DNA from: Streptomyces sp. NBC_00236 | GTDB lineage: Bacteria; Actinomycetota; Actinomycetes; Streptomycetales; Streptomycetaceae | NCBI RefSeq assembly: GCF_036195045.1 | Contig: NZ_CP108100.1 | Coordinates: 3,224,001-3,288,000 of the forward strand | Reading direction: 5' to 3' | DNA length: 64,000 nt | Part shown: one piece after another, positions 16,813 through 25,307 of the stretch | Numbering within the stretch: the first letter of the stretch is position 1 | Layout: every line of letters begins with the position of its first letter | Made by a program: the position numbers and the translations under genes | The notes under the pieces: generated by a model | What the model was told of the DNA's origin: nothing | Seen by the model: the letters and a program-made list of their open reading frames with translations, nothing else | Databases searched by the model: none

Positions 16813-17697
16813 ATGCCCACCGTTCCCGTTCTCGGCTCCACGCTCCACTACCGCGAGTCCGGCGACCCCGACGGTCTGCCGTTCGTCTTCCTCCACGGCA
16901 ACCCCACCTCCTCCCATCTGTGGCGCAACGTCACTCCCGGCGTGGCCGCGCCCGGCCGCCGGCTGCTGGCCCCCGACCTGATCGGCATGGGCGAGTCCGG
17001 GAAGCCCCGCATCGACTACTCCTTCGACGACCACGCCCGCCACCTCGACGCCTGGTTCGACGCACTCGGTCTGACGGAGGCCGTGCTGATCGGCCACGAC
17101 TGGGGCGGAGCGCTCGCCTTCGACCGGGCCGCACGTCTCCCGGGCGCCGTCCGCGGGATCGCCTTCACCGAGACGATCGTCAAGCCGCTGGTCGGTGACG
17201 AGTTCCCGGCGGCGGGGCGGGAGTTGTTCACCCTGCTGCGTACGCCCGGGGTGGGCGAGGGCATGGTCCTGGACCAGCCCCGGTTCATCGACGGGCTCCC
17301 GGACACGCTCGCCACCCCGCTCGCCCCCGCCGATCTCGACGCCTACCGCCGCCCCTTCCCGACCCCGGACAGCCGTCGCCCGGTCCTGGCCTGGACGCGC
17401 ATGATGCCGCTGGACGGCGAGCCCGCGGACGTCGTGGCGCGCATCGAGCGGTACGACGCCTGGCTGGCCGCCAGCCCCGAAGTCCCCAAGCTGCTCGCCG
17501 CGTTCGAGCCGGGCCCGGGCGCGATGACCGACCGGAGCGCCGTGGCCTGGTGCGAGGAGAACATCGCGGGCCTGGAGGTCTCCCGGCACGGTGTGGCCGG
17601 CCACCACTCCCCGGAGGACCGGCCCGAGGAGCTGGCCGCGGCGATCGACGCCTGGGCCCGGCGCCACGGGCTGCTGCACCCGCCGGCCGGCCGATGA
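16813..17697 (+). CDS. Haloalkane dehalogenase-like alpha/beta hydrolase
   Basis: 294 residues, cytoplasmic. HGNPTSSHLWRN (about 28-39) carries the oxyanion/halide Asn; the nucleophile elbow is GHDWGGALAF (about 94-103) with Asp followed by Trp, the combination that distinguishes haloalkane dehalogenases from esterases (which have Ser). FTETIVKP supplies a Glu at the place of the catalytic acid in the DhaA-like group, and the late H-H pair in GHHSPEDRPEE provides the catalytic His. These are the residues expected for hydrolysis of a carbon-halogen bond to an alcohol and halide. The natural substrate of Streptomyces members is unknown. It is the third gene of a likely TetR-controlled run. Confidence 0.85.
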   Translation: MPTVPVLGSTLHYRESGDPDGLPFVFLHGNPTSSHLWRNVTPGVAAPGRRLLAPDLIGMGESGKPRIDYSFDDHARHLDAWFDALGLTEAVLIGHDWGGALAFDRAARLPGAVRGIAFTETIVKPLVGDEFPAAGRELFTLLRTPGVGEGMVLDQPRFIDGLPDTLATPLAPADLDAYRRPFPTPDSRRPVLAWTRMMPLDGEPADVVARIERYDAWLAASPEVPKLLAAFEPGPGAMTDRSAVAWCEENIAGLEVSRHGVAGHHSPEDRPEELAAAIDAWARRHGLLHPPAGR

Positions 17698-17728
17698 GGC
17701 GCGGCGGACGACAGTCTGACGACAGCCC

Positions 17729-18610
17729 CTAACCGGGTACGGCTTCGAGCCGCGCCAGCTCCGCCTCGGTGAGCTCGGTCTCCGCCGCCCGGGCCGAGTC
17801 CTGGACCGATGCCGGACGGCTGGCCCCCGGCACCGGGACGACCACCGGAGACCGCGCCAACAGCCAGGCCAGGGCGATCCGTTGGGGGCTGACTCCACGC
17901 TCGGCCGCGATGCGGTGGAAGGCGGTGCCCGTACCGGCCGGGCCCGGCGGCCCGTCGAGCGCGCTGCGGGAGATGCCTCCCAGCGGGCTCCACGGCAGGA
18001 AGGCGAGGCCCAGCCTCTCGCTCAGCCGGAGCTCCGGCTCGCCGGTGCGCACGGCGGGCGAGTACCGGTTCTGCACGGAGACCAGGCCGGCGCCGAGGAT
18101 CGCGTGCGCCTCCCGGATCCCGGCGGTGGTCACGTTGGAGATCCCGGCGGCCCGGATCGTGCCGGCGTCGAGCAGCTCGCGCAGCGCGCCGACGGATTCC
18201 GCCCAGGGCACGGCCGGATCGGGCTTGTGCAGCTGGTAGAGGCCGATCGCCTCGACGCCCAGGCGCCGGGCCGAGTCCTCGGCGGCGCGCTTGAGGTGCG
18301 CGGGGGTTCCGGTGACCGTCCAGCTGCCGTCGCCGGGACGCCCGCGTCCGCCCTTGGTGGCGACCAGGACGCCGGAGGTGTCGCCGCCGTAACTCCGCAG
18401 CGCGCGGGCGAGAAGGAGTTCGTTGTGACCCCTCTCGCCGGCGTGCCAGTGGTAGCTGTCGGCGGTGTCGATGAGCGTGACGCCCGCGTCGAGGGCGGCG
18501 TGGACGGTGGCGACGGCCCGCCGCTCGTCCGGGCGCCCCTCGATGGAGAGCGGCATGGCGCCCAGCCCGATGGCGCCGACCGTGATCCTGCCGATGGTGC
18601 GCTGTCGCAT
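17729..18610 (-). CDS. Aldo/keto reductase
   Basis: 293 residues, cytoplasmic NADPH-dependent (alpha/beta)8 barrel. Family motifs: GLGAMPLS near the start, LIDTADSYHWHAGERGHNE with catalytic Asp and Tyr (D-x-x-x-x-Y), the Lys in VLVATKGGRG, QLHKPDP, GISNVT and the cofactor site VPVPGASRP. These cover the D-Y-K-H tetrad (the His is in LYQLHKPD). ATG at 18610 is chosen because GAGGAG precedes it; an upstream in-frame start would add a Pro-rich stretch unrelated to the family. It is followed by nothing on its strand and converges on the dehalogenase gene. It shares a strand and a 13-bp gap with the epimerase gene upstream, so both are likely one operon. Confidence 0.88.
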   Translation of the reverse strand: MRQRTIGRITVGAIGLGAMPLSIEGRPDERRAVATVHAALDAGVTLIDTADSYHWHAGERGHNELLLARALRSYGGDTSGVLVATKGGRGRPGDGSWTVTGTPAHLKRAAEDSARRLGVEAIGLYQLHKPDPAVPWAESVGALRELLDAGTIRAAGISNVTTAGIREAHAILGAGLVSVQNRYSPAVRTGEPELRLSERLGLAFLPWSPLGGISRSALDGPPGPAGTGTAFHRIAAERGVSPQRIALAWLLARSPVVVPVPGASRPASVQDSARAAETELTEAELARLEAVPG

Positions 18611-18623
18611 GACGGGGTGCTCC

Positions 18624-19565
18624 TCAGGCAGCGGGGGTGGTGGACGCGGTGATGGATTCGGCGGCGGCACCGGGCAGCCAGCCGGTGGTGCGGGAGAAGA
18701 CGAAACCGAGCTCCTTCGCACGGGTGTTGCTCATGGCGTAGTACCGGTCGAAGGAGAACGGACCGGCCGGCTCTCCCGGGGCCACGGTCCGGTACACGGG
18801 CTCCCGGCCCGCTTCCGCGGCAAGGACGGCAGCGAGGCCCCGTACGTCGAGCAGGCCGTCGGAGCAGGCGTTCAGCGGGCCGGTGAACGCGGTGGCCGTC
18901 GCCGCCCACAGGAGCAGGTCCGCCAGCTCCTCGTAGTGGATGAAGACGGTGGGCAGCTCACGCGCGAACACGTCGATCTCCGCCCCCCGGACGAGACGGT
19001 CGGTGTAGTACGCGAGCCGGCCGGTGAACTCCCGGGCACCGCCGCCCAGTACGTGGGCGCTGCGCACGGAGGCGAACGCGAACCGGCCGTCCCGGGTGAG
19101 GACGGACTCGGCCTGTCGCTTGCCCTCGCCGTAGTGGGCGTCGCGGTAGGCCGCGTCGTCCCAGGGCAGGTCCGTCCGCACCGGCCAGGCGGCCGGGTCG
19201 ACGCGTTCCTCCGGTACGGGGGTGTGCGGCGCGGCTGCCGGAAGGGCGGCGGTCGCCGGGTCGTAGACCTCGATGGTGGACGTCATCACGTAGCGCCGGG
19301 TGCGTCCGGCGAAGGCGCGGACGGCGGCCCGGGCCTGCACCGGTGTGTAGCAGACCTGGTCGACGACCACGTCGAACGCACGCGACCCGAGCGCGGCGAC
19401 GAGAGCGGCCTCGTCGTCGCGGTCGACGACGAGGTGCTCGGCGCCTGGAGGCGGCGGGACCGAGCCGCGGTTGATGACCGTGACCCGGTGCCCGGCCGCC
19501 AACAGCCGCTGGACCAGAAGCTTTCCGAAGTACCGGCTACCGCCGATGACGCAGATCCTTTGCAT
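18624..19565 (-). CDS. NAD-dependent epimerase/dehydratase family protein
   Basis: 313 residues. Rossmann motif MQRICVIGGSRYFGKLLVQR at the extreme N-terminus is a GGSxxxG variant of the extended SDR fold; NRGS at the end of strand 2 and DDEAALVAALG fit the same fold. The catalytic YxxxK is not in the classical form (HYGEGKRQAE gives Y-x-x-x-K, which may serve). Substrate unknown; chloroplast-stem-loop-like and reductase-like proteins share this pattern. ATG at 19565 gives a start right at the Rossmann strand. It is divergent from the LysR gene with 70 bp between, so it is a likely target, and it precedes the aldo/keto reductase in one unit. Confidence 0.82.
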   Translation of the reverse strand: MQRICVIGGSRYFGKLLVQRLLAAGHRVTVINRGSVPPPPGAEHLVVDRDDEAALVAALGSRAFDVVVDQVCYTPVQARAAVRAFAGRTRRYVMTSTIEVYDPATAALPAAAPHTPVPEERVDPAAWPVRTDLPWDDAAYRDAHYGEGKRQAESVLTRDGRFAFASVRSAHVLGGGAREFTGRLAYYTDRLVRGAEIDVFARELPTVFIHYEELADLLLWAATATAFTGPLNACSDGLLDVRGLAAVLAAEAGREPVYRTVAPGEPAGPFSFDRYYAMSNTRAKELGFVFSRTTGWLPGAAAESITASTTPAA

Positions 19566-19635
19566 GCCTCCATCCTGGGGACGTACCGTCATCAGCAGAA
19601 GTGCCCACTCACTGGATGCGCCATAAGGGAAACTG

Positions 19636-20553
19636 TTGATCGATGTGCAGCGGCTCCGCGTCCTGCGGGCGGTGGCGGAGCACGGCAGCTTCAACCGGGC
19701 AGCCGCGGCCCTGCGTCTCACCCCCTCGGCCGTCTCGCAGCATGTGGCCGCCCTGGAGCGCGGCCTCGGCTCCCAGGTCGTCACCCGCAGCACCCGCGGG
19801 GTCAGCCTCACCCCGGCCGGCCGGATCATGGTCGGTGCGGCCGAGTCGGTGGCCGCCGAGATCGAGCACGCGCGGCAACAGGTGACCGAGCTGGGGTCGG
19901 GCCGGGTCCAGCTCACCGTCGCGACGTTCACCAGCGGGGGCAGGCTGCTGCTCCCCGGCGCCCTCGCCGAGCTGACGGCGGCCCACCCCGGCACCGTCCT
20001 GCACGTCCGGGAGTACGAGCCCGAGGACAGTCTGCCCCTGGTCCGCCGGGGCGCCGTGGACCTCGCACTCGCCTACCACTTCGACGGCCCGCTGCCCGGC
20101 CGGACGGGCAGCGGCGGCAGCCCCGCCCCGTGGACCGCGCTCATGAACGACCCGCTGCACGTGGTTCTGCCCGAGGCGCATCGCCTGGCCGGGCGCGAGA
20201 CGCTCGACCTGGCGGAGCTTGCGGACGAACCGTGGGTGCTCGGCTGCCTCAAGACCGAGGCGTATCTGCGCCGTTACGCCGAGCGGGCGGGCTTCGACCC
20301 CGAGGTGCGCGGCACGACGACCGATTACTTCTTCGCCCGGTCACTCGTCGCCGCGCGCATGGGCGTCTCGCTGATCCCGTCCATCGCGCTGACACCGCAG
20401 GTGCCGGGCCTGCGCACCGTCCCGGTCACGCCGCCGGCCCCGGCCCGGCACATCGGCGTGGCCACGAGCGGCCACCCCCGCGCCCGTGCGGAGGTCACGG
20501 CGCTGGTGCGGGCGCTGCGGAAGCAGGCGGCGGAGCACACCGGACCGCGCTGA
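19636..20553 (+). CDS. LysR family transcriptional regulator
   Basis: 305 residues from a TTG start. The HTH is at 1-65: RLRVLRAVAEHGSFNRAAAA followed by LRLTPSAVSQHVAALERGLG, then TRSTRGVSLTPAG. The substrate-binding domain follows from about 90 (VQLTVATFTSGGRLLLPGAL). TTG at 19636 is preferred because GGGA lies 5 bp ahead and it places the HTH at the normal distance. LysR regulators usually activate a divergent gene and repress themselves; here that gene is the epimerase at 18624-19565 with the aldo/keto reductase behind it. The inducer is unknown. Confidence 0.88.
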   Translation: MIDVQRLRVLRAVAEHGSFNRAAAALRLTPSAVSQHVAALERGLGSQVVTRSTRGVSLTPAGRIMVGAAESVAAEIEHARQQVTELGSGRVQLTVATFTSGGRLLLPGALAELTAAHPGTVLHVREYEPEDSLPLVRRGAVDLALAYHFDGPLPGRTGSGGSPAPWTALMNDPLHVVLPEAHRLAGRETLDLAELADEPWVLGCLKTEAYLRRYAERAGFDPEVRGTTTDYFFARSLVAARMGVSLIPSIALTPQVPGLRTVPVTPPAPARHIGVATSGHPRARAEVTALVRALRKQAAEHTGPR

Positions 20554-20664
20554 CGACGAGACGGCACCGGCCGGCGTCCACCGTCCGCCGGAGGGCCGGG
20601 CAACCAATGGGGTGCGCAGGGGAGTTCGGCCCGTCGGTTCCAGAGCCGCACCTGACCGCCATGG

Positions 20665-21339
20665 CTACTCCGGCAGCCTGGCCCAGAAGTGGTCGACGAT
20701 CTCCTCGACGTAGCGCCGCCCGTCCTCGCCGGAGGCCGTGCTGCCGCTGGCCCGGCTGAGGGTGGCCGCCATGAGGGCCTGGTACTCCTGGTACATGGAG
20801 TCCAGCGGCCCGTGCAGTCGTTTGCGGTCCACCGAGATGAGCTTGGCGATGGCGCGGACATGCGCCTGCCAGCGGGTGCTGACGGCTTCGGCGAGCAGGC
20901 GGGCGAGTTCGTCCTCCAGCCCGGTGATCGCGATGTGGTCGCGCGGCGGGAGGCCGAGCAGGGTGCCGAGTTTCGCGGACTGCCTCTGGTCACCGGCCCA
21001 TACGCCGCTCTCCTCCATGCGGACGTAGGAGTCCAGGGACAGGCCCGTGGCGCGGGCGACGTCCTCGGCCGGTATCCCGCGGGCGATGCGGTGCTCGCGC
21101 AAGGTGCGCGGGTGCCCCATGACTTCGCTGGGGTGACACCACAACGCGCCCGCGAGGGCGGCGAGTTCATGGGGATCGGGCAGGGCGGAGCCGCGTTCCC
21201 ACGCCGCGATGTGGTCAGCGGTGACGTGAGCCGTCCCGAAGGACGTCCTCATCGCGTACGCGACGTGTCCGTGGGCCATCCCGAGCTTTTCACGCAGGGC
21301 TCGGGCAGCACGCGCATTGAAGGGGGGTGGAGGGTGCAC
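20665..21339 (-). CDS. XRE family helix-turn-helix regulator
   Basis: 224 residues from GTG 21339. Two HTH-like units are visible in the N-terminal half: ARALREKLGMAHGHVAYAMR with HVTADHIAAWERGSALPD (about 10-55), and LREHRIARGIPAEDVARATG with SLDSYVRMEE (about 80-110). The C-terminal half is helical and has no known domain, apart from a Ser/Gly-rich linker. Double-HTH XRE proteins of this length are common in Streptomyces as orphan regulators. There is no strong ribosome binding site at the GTG, so the true start could be somewhat later, but the HTH requires nearly the full length. It is divergent from the NCS2 permease; target unknown. Confidence 0.78.
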   Translation of the reverse strand: MHPPPPFNARAARALREKLGMAHGHVAYAMRTSFGTAHVTADHIAAWERGSALPDPHELAALAGALWCHPSEVMGHPRTLREHRIARGIPAEDVARATGLSLDSYVRMEESGVWAGDQRQSAKLGTLLGLPPRDHIAITGLEDELARLLAEAVSTRWQAHVRAIAKLISVDRKRLHGPLDSMYQEYQALMAATLSRASGSTASGEDGRRYVEEIVDHFWARLPE

Positions 21340-21480
21340 GCACAGAACGTATGGGCATCGTCACCGGAAAAGCCATGACCGCTGTCGCCTGAATCACGGT
21401 TTGGCTCCATAGATCACCGGCGATTCCGTAGGAACCGACAGGCCGATTTCAGTCATCAACGTCGTTATACGGCAAGGCAT

Positions 21481-21508
21481 TTGAGGGTGCCGGGGCGGCA
21501 CGTATGAT
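21481..21508 (+). promoter_or_regulatory. Promoter with an embedded palindrome ahead of the NCS2 permease
   Basis: A -35 box TTGAGG (21481-21486) and a -10 box TATGAT (21503-21508) are separated by 16 bp, a good fit to a vegetative sigma-70-type promoter. The spacer is almost wholly a perfect dyad, GTGCCGGGGCGGCAC (21487-21501), so a repressor bound there would directly cover the promoter. The predicted transcript start near 21515 leaves a leader of about 110 nt before the ATG at 21627. Confidence 0.6.
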
Positions 21509-21626
21509 CCGCTCGCAAGAAGCCGCATGTGTGTTCGTACAACTGCCTGTCACCCCGTGCCGGGCAGCAGCGGCTCCTTCCCTCCATCCCTTCACCCTGC
21601 CCGTTGCAGGCCCAGGAGACGTCCCC

Positions 21627-23075
21627 ATGCACCCCAACAAGACCAGCCCGGCCGACATACCGCCGACCAGCTCCGGCGGCAGCGCCCTCGACCGGTTCTT
21701 CCGCATCACCGAACGCGGATCGACCTACGGCCGGGAAGTGCGCGGTGGCTTCGCCACCTTCTTCACCATGGCGTACATCCTCGTGCTCAACCCGATCATC
21801 CTCGGTGGCGCGAAGGACAAGTTCGGCGACCAGCTGGACACCGTTCAGCTGGTGACCGCCACCGCTCTCGTCGCCGCGGTGATGACCCTGATCATGGGCG
21901 TGGGCGGCAATCTGCCCCTCGCCCTGGCCGCGGGTCTGGGCATCAACGCCGTTGTCGCGTACCAGGTCGCCCCGCTCATGGCCTGGGACGACGCGATGGG
22001 CCTCATCGTGCTTGAGGGCCTGCTGATCTGCGTGTTCGTGGCGACGGGCCTACGCGAAGCGATCATGCACGCCATCCCGCAGGCGCTCAAACAGGCCATC
22101 AGCGTGGGCATCGGCCTGTTCATCGCCTTCATCGGCTTCGTCGACGCCGGCTTCGTCACCCGCATCCCTGACGCCGCGAACACCACCGTTCCCGTCCAGC
22201 TCGGCAGCGGCACCCTCACGGGCTGGCCCATGCTGGTCTTCTGCCTCGGCGTGATCATGACGGTCGTGCTCCTCGCCCGCAAGGTCAAGGGCGCCATCCT
22301 CATCAGCATCGTCGTGATGACCGTCGTCTCCGTCGTCATCAACTCGCTCGCCGACGTGAAGTCCTGGGGGCTGACCGTCCCCTCGATGCCCGACAAGCCC
22401 GTCGCCGCACCGGACTTCGGGCTGCTCGGCCAGTTCGACCTGTTCGGCTCGTTCGGCCAGATCAGCGTCCTGACCGTCATCCTGCTCATCTTCACGCTCA
22501 TCCTGTCGGACTTCTTCGACACGATGGGCACGGTCGTCGGCGTCACCGCCGAGGCCGGACTCCTCGACGAGAGGGGACAGGTGCCGGGCCTGGGCCGGGT
22601 CCTGCTCATCGACGGCGCGGCCGCGGTGGCCGGCGGTGCCGCCTCCTCGTCGTCCGCCACCACCTACGTCGAGTCCGCCGCAGGTGTCGGCGAGGGCGCC
22701 CGCACCGGGTTCGCCAACCTCGTCACGGGCGGCATGTTCGCCCTGGCCCTCTTCTTCTCGCCCGTCCTGACCATCGTGCCCATGCAGGCCGCGTCGCCCG
22801 CACTGGTCGCGGTCGGATTCCTGATGATGACCCAGGTCAAGCACATCGACTGGGACCGCTACGACCTCGCCATCCCGGCGTTCCTCACGATCACCGTCAT
22901 GCCGTTCACCTACTCCATCACCAACGGCATCGGCGCCGGCTTCGTCAGCTACGTCATCATCAAGGCGTGCCTGGGCAAGGCCCGTGAGGTCCACTGGCTG
23001 CTCTGGGGCACCGCGGCGCTCTTCCTCGTCTACTTCGCGATCGACCCGCTGGAACAGATCCTCGATCTCAAGTAG
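21627..23075 (+). CDS. NCS2 family permease, AzgA-like purine (adenine/guanine/hypoxanthine) transporter
   Basis: 482 residues with about 12-14 membrane helices. The N-terminal motif ATFFTMAYILVLNPIIL is the AzgA/PbuG-type signature of the NCS2 family; GLGINAVVAYQVAP, the DFFDTMGTVVGVTAEAG box and SSATTYVESAAGVGEGARTG are the substrate- and ion-site regions of the same group. Members import adenine, guanine or hypoxanthine with protons. ATG at 21627 is chosen since AGGAGA lies 9 bp upstream and the protein then begins like its homologues; the frame is open further up. It is a single gene behind a promoter carrying a palindrome and ends at a bidirectional terminator. Confidence 0.9.
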   Translation: MHPNKTSPADIPPTSSGGSALDRFFRITERGSTYGREVRGGFATFFTMAYILVLNPIILGGAKDKFGDQLDTVQLVTATALVAAVMTLIMGVGGNLPLALAAGLGINAVVAYQVAPLMAWDDAMGLIVLEGLLICVFVATGLREAIMHAIPQALKQAISVGIGLFIAFIGFVDAGFVTRIPDAANTTVPVQLGSGTLTGWPMLVFCLGVIMTVVLLARKVKGAILISIVVMTVVSVVINSLADVKSWGLTVPSMPDKPVAAPDFGLLGQFDLFGSFGQISVLTVILLIFTLILSDFFDTMGTVVGVTAEAGLLDERGQVPGLGRVLLIDGAAAVAGGAASSSSATTYVESAAGVGEGARTGFANLVTGGMFALALFFSPVLTIVPMQAASPALVAVGFLMMTQVKHIDWDRYDLAIPAFLTITVMPFTYSITNGIGAGFVSYVIIKACLGKAREVHWLLWGTAALFLVYFAIDPLEQILDLK

Positions 23076-23087
23076 GCCGCCGGAATA

Positions 23088-23142
23088 CGCCGAGGCGGTC
23101 CTCCGGGTGCGCACCGCGCCACCCCGGGGGACCGCCTCGGCG
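23088..23142. terminator. Bidirectional terminator between convergent NCS2 and MFS genes
   Basis: CGCCGAGGCGGTCC (23088-23101) pairs perfectly with 23129-23142; pairing continues inward with one wobble for about six more base pairs. It lies between two convergent genes, 12 bp past the permease stop and 16 bp before the MFS stop, so it can serve both strands. Confidence 0.75.
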
Positions 23143-23157
23143 GATTCGGTGTCCGGG

Positions 23158-24612
23158 TCAGTTCTTGACCGCGGCCACCTCGGGCGAGGCGGGCGCCTCG
23201 GCCTTCTCACCGGCGGCGGACGCGCGCACGGCCGGAATGAACGACGAGATCACCACGGCGACGAGGGCGACCCCGCAGCCGAACATCAGGCCGGTACGGA
23301 ACCCGGCCTCGGAGGTGAAGCTGTAGCCGGCGGTCTCCGTGGTCATCTGGCCGAGGACCGCGCCGATCACGGCGGCGCCGATCGAGGTGCCGAGCGCGCG
23401 CATGAGGGTGTTGAACGCGTTGGCGGCGGCCGTCTCGGACGCCGGGACCGAGCTCATGATCAGGGCGGGCATCGCACCGTAGGCGAGGCCGACACCGCTG
23501 CTGCTGACCATGAGGAACAGCATCAGGCCCCAGGCGGAGCCCATCAGGGCAATGCCCAGACCGTAGGCCGCCGCGATGACCAGCACGCCGCTGATCAGCG
23601 TGAACTTCGGGCCGCGGGCGTCGGTGAGCTTTCCGCCCAGCGGGGAGACGATCATCATCATGATGCCGCCGGGGGCCATCCACAGACCCGCCTGGAGCAT
23701 CGACTGGCCCAGTCCGTAGCCGGTGGCCTCGGGGAACTGCAGCAGCTGCGGCGCGATCAGCATGCCCGCGTACATACCGAAGCCGACGAAGAGCGACGCG
23801 AGGTTGGTGATGAGCACCCGCGGGCGGGCCGTGGTCCGCAGGTCGACCAGCGGGTCCTTGGTGCGCAGCTCCCAGAAACCCCAGGCGACGAGCACCACGA
23901 CGGCCGCGGCGAACAGGCCGATCGTCGTCGTGGAGCCCCAGCCCCACTCGGCGCCCTTCGAGACGGCGAGGAGCAGGCAGACCAGGCCGGCGGCCAGGCC
24001 GAGGGCCCCGGGCATGTCGAAGCGCTGCCCCTTGGCGGCGGCCGGGACGTCCGGGATCAGGAACCAGACCAGGGCGAAGATGGCGAGGGCCAGCACGGCG
24101 GAGCCCCAGAACAGCACCCGCCAGTTCGCGTACTGGGCGACCGCCGACGCGACCGGCAGGCCGAGGGCGCCGCCGATACCGAGGGAAGCACTGACCAGGG
24201 CGATGGAGGAGCTCAGCTTCTCCCTCGGCACCACGTCACGGAGCAGGGCGATGCCGAGCGGCACCATGCCCATGCCCATGCCCTGCAGACCGCGTCCGAC
24301 GATCATGGGGACGACGGTCGACGAGAGCGCGCAGACGACCGAGCCGGCGAACAGCGGCACCGCGCACACCAGCAGCATCCGGCGCTTGCCCAGCAGGTCG
24401 CCCAGCCGCCCGGAGACCGGCACGCACACCGCCGAGACCAGCAGGGTGGCCGTGATCACCCAGGCGGCGTTGGAGGACGTCGTGTCGAGGATTTTCGGCA
24501 GCTCCGCGATGAGCGGCGTGACCAGGGTCTGCATGACCGCCGCCACGGTGCCGGCGAAGGCGAGCGTGGCGATCACACCGCCTGATCTGGCTGTCGGCTG
24601 GGGGGCATCCAT
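23158..24612 (-). CDS. MFS transporter, DHA2 (EmrB/QacA-type, 14-helix) drug exporter
   Basis: 484 residues with about 14 membrane helices. The N-terminal half has VMQTLVTPLIAELPKILDTT and the motif GRLGDLLGKRRML (motif A), GLQGMGMGMVPLG (motif B) and SASLGIGGALGLPVASAVA (motif C, antiporter signature). Such proteins expel drugs or metabolites using the proton gradient. ATG at 24612 has AAGGAG about 10 bp upstream; a longer frame to 24666 would add 18 residues unrelated to the family and overlap the operators. It is divergent from a MarR regulator with two dyads in the shared region, so it is probably repressed by it. Confidence 0.88.
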   Translation of the reverse strand: MDAPQPTARSGGVIATLAFAGTVAAVMQTLVTPLIAELPKILDTTSSNAAWVITATLLVSAVCVPVSGRLGDLLGKRRMLLVCAVPLFAGSVVCALSSTVVPMIVGRGLQGMGMGMVPLGIALLRDVVPREKLSSSIALVSASLGIGGALGLPVASAVAQYANWRVLFWGSAVLALAIFALVWFLIPDVPAAAKGQRFDMPGALGLAAGLVCLLLAVSKGAEWGWGSTTTIGLFAAAVVVLVAWGFWELRTKDPLVDLRTTARPRVLITNLASLFVGFGMYAGMLIAPQLLQFPEATGYGLGQSMLQAGLWMAPGGIMMMIVSPLGGKLTDARGPKFTLISGVLVIAAAYGLGIALMGSAWGLMLFLMVSSSGVGLAYGAMPALIMSSVPASETAAANAFNTLMRALGTSIGAAVIGAVLGQMTTETAGYSFTSEAGFRTGLMFGCGVALVAVVISSFIPAVRASAAGEKAEAPASPEVAAVKN

Positions 24613-24678
24613 GAGGGAGGAACTCCTTGGGGTCGAGGTCCCGTCTACCGGGACAGCGACGTGCATCGTACATGCCTA

Positions 24679-24711
24679 ATGTGTCATACACATTCCATGC
24701 GTCATGCACAT
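24679..24711. promoter_or_regulatory. Two dyad operators between the MFS and MarR genes
   Basis: ATGTGTCATACACAT (24679-24693) is a perfect dyad around a 3-bp centre, and ATGCGTCATGCACAT (24697-24711) is a near copy. Their centres are 18 bp apart. They lie 67-99 bp upstream of the MFS start, on the promoter side, and about 100 bp upstream of the MarR start. Spaced 15-bp dyads of this kind fit MarR dimers; the assignment is inference. Confidence 0.6.
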
Positions 24712-24771
24712 CGCATGAGAGCATGGGGCGTCGCCCGGCATCCGACGTGCGACCGATCCCGGCGCGGAAGC

Positions 24772-24798
24772 AGCAGAGGCAGCAGAGGCAGCAGAGGC
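24772..24798 (+). repeat. Three tandem 9-bp repeats in the MarR leader
   Basis: AGCAGAGGC occurs three times in a row (24772-24780, 24781-24789, 24790-24798), directly ahead of the Shine-Dalgarno sequence of the MarR gene. Copy number may vary by slippage and could alter the leader. Confidence 0.75.
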
Positions 24799-24812
24799 AG
24801 GAGGCCGCAGAC

Positions 24813-25268
24813 ATGCCGAGGCCCACAGAAGAGGTGGAGTACGAGCAGATGCTGCTCGGGCGTCACAGCCTCGCCCATCACCGGGGCGGACGCCACAAGT
24901 ACGCCCTCCTGGACCGGAGCGCCTACACCCTGCTGAGCCGCCTCCGCGTCCAGGGCCCCATGTCCAACGGCGAACTGAGCGACGCCTTCGGCCTCGACGC
25001 CTCCACCCTCAACCGCCAGACCGCCGCCCTGACCCGCGCCGGACTGGCCGAGCGCATCGCCGACCCCGACGGCGGCATGGCCCGCAAGTTCCGCATCACC
25101 GACAAGGGCACGGAACTGCTCGACGCGGAACGCGAGCGCGTCGTCCAGTCGCTGGACCAGGTCATGAAGGACTGGCCGGACGACGACATCGCCGCCTTCG
25201 CCGGCTACCTCAAGCGTTTCAACACCGGGATCGAGCAGATCTCCCAGCGCCCCTGGCCACGCCCCTGA
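24813..25268 (+). CDS. MarR family transcriptional regulator
   Basis: 151 residues. The winged HTH runs from about 35 to 110: SAYTLLSRLRVQGPMSNGEL, SDAFGLDASTLNRQTAALTR, AGLAERIADPDGGMARKFRI and TDKGTELLDAERERV, with DPDGGM as the wing. ATG at 24813 is preferred because GGAGG lies 8 bp upstream and because upstream residues in the frame are an artefact of the tandem repeat. It is divergent from the MFS exporter and probably represses it, releasing DNA when a phenolic or drug-like ligand binds (family knowledge, not shown here). Confidence 0.88.
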   Translation: MPRPTEEVEYEQMLLGRHSLAHHRGGRHKYALLDRSAYTLLSRLRVQGPMSNGELSDAFGLDASTLNRQTAALTRAGLAERIADPDGGMARKFRITDKGTELLDAERERVVQSLDQVMKDWPDDDIAAFAGYLKRFNTGIEQISQRPWPRP

Positions 25269-25307
25269 CCCGGGCGCGCCCGCCCCGCCCCGGACACCCC
25301 GGCCCGT

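Noticed and set aside
15629..19565. A secondary-metabolite gene cluster in the enzyme-rich stretch
   Set aside because: Only generic oxidoreductases and a hydrolase with separate regulators; no synthase, carrier protein or resistance gene.
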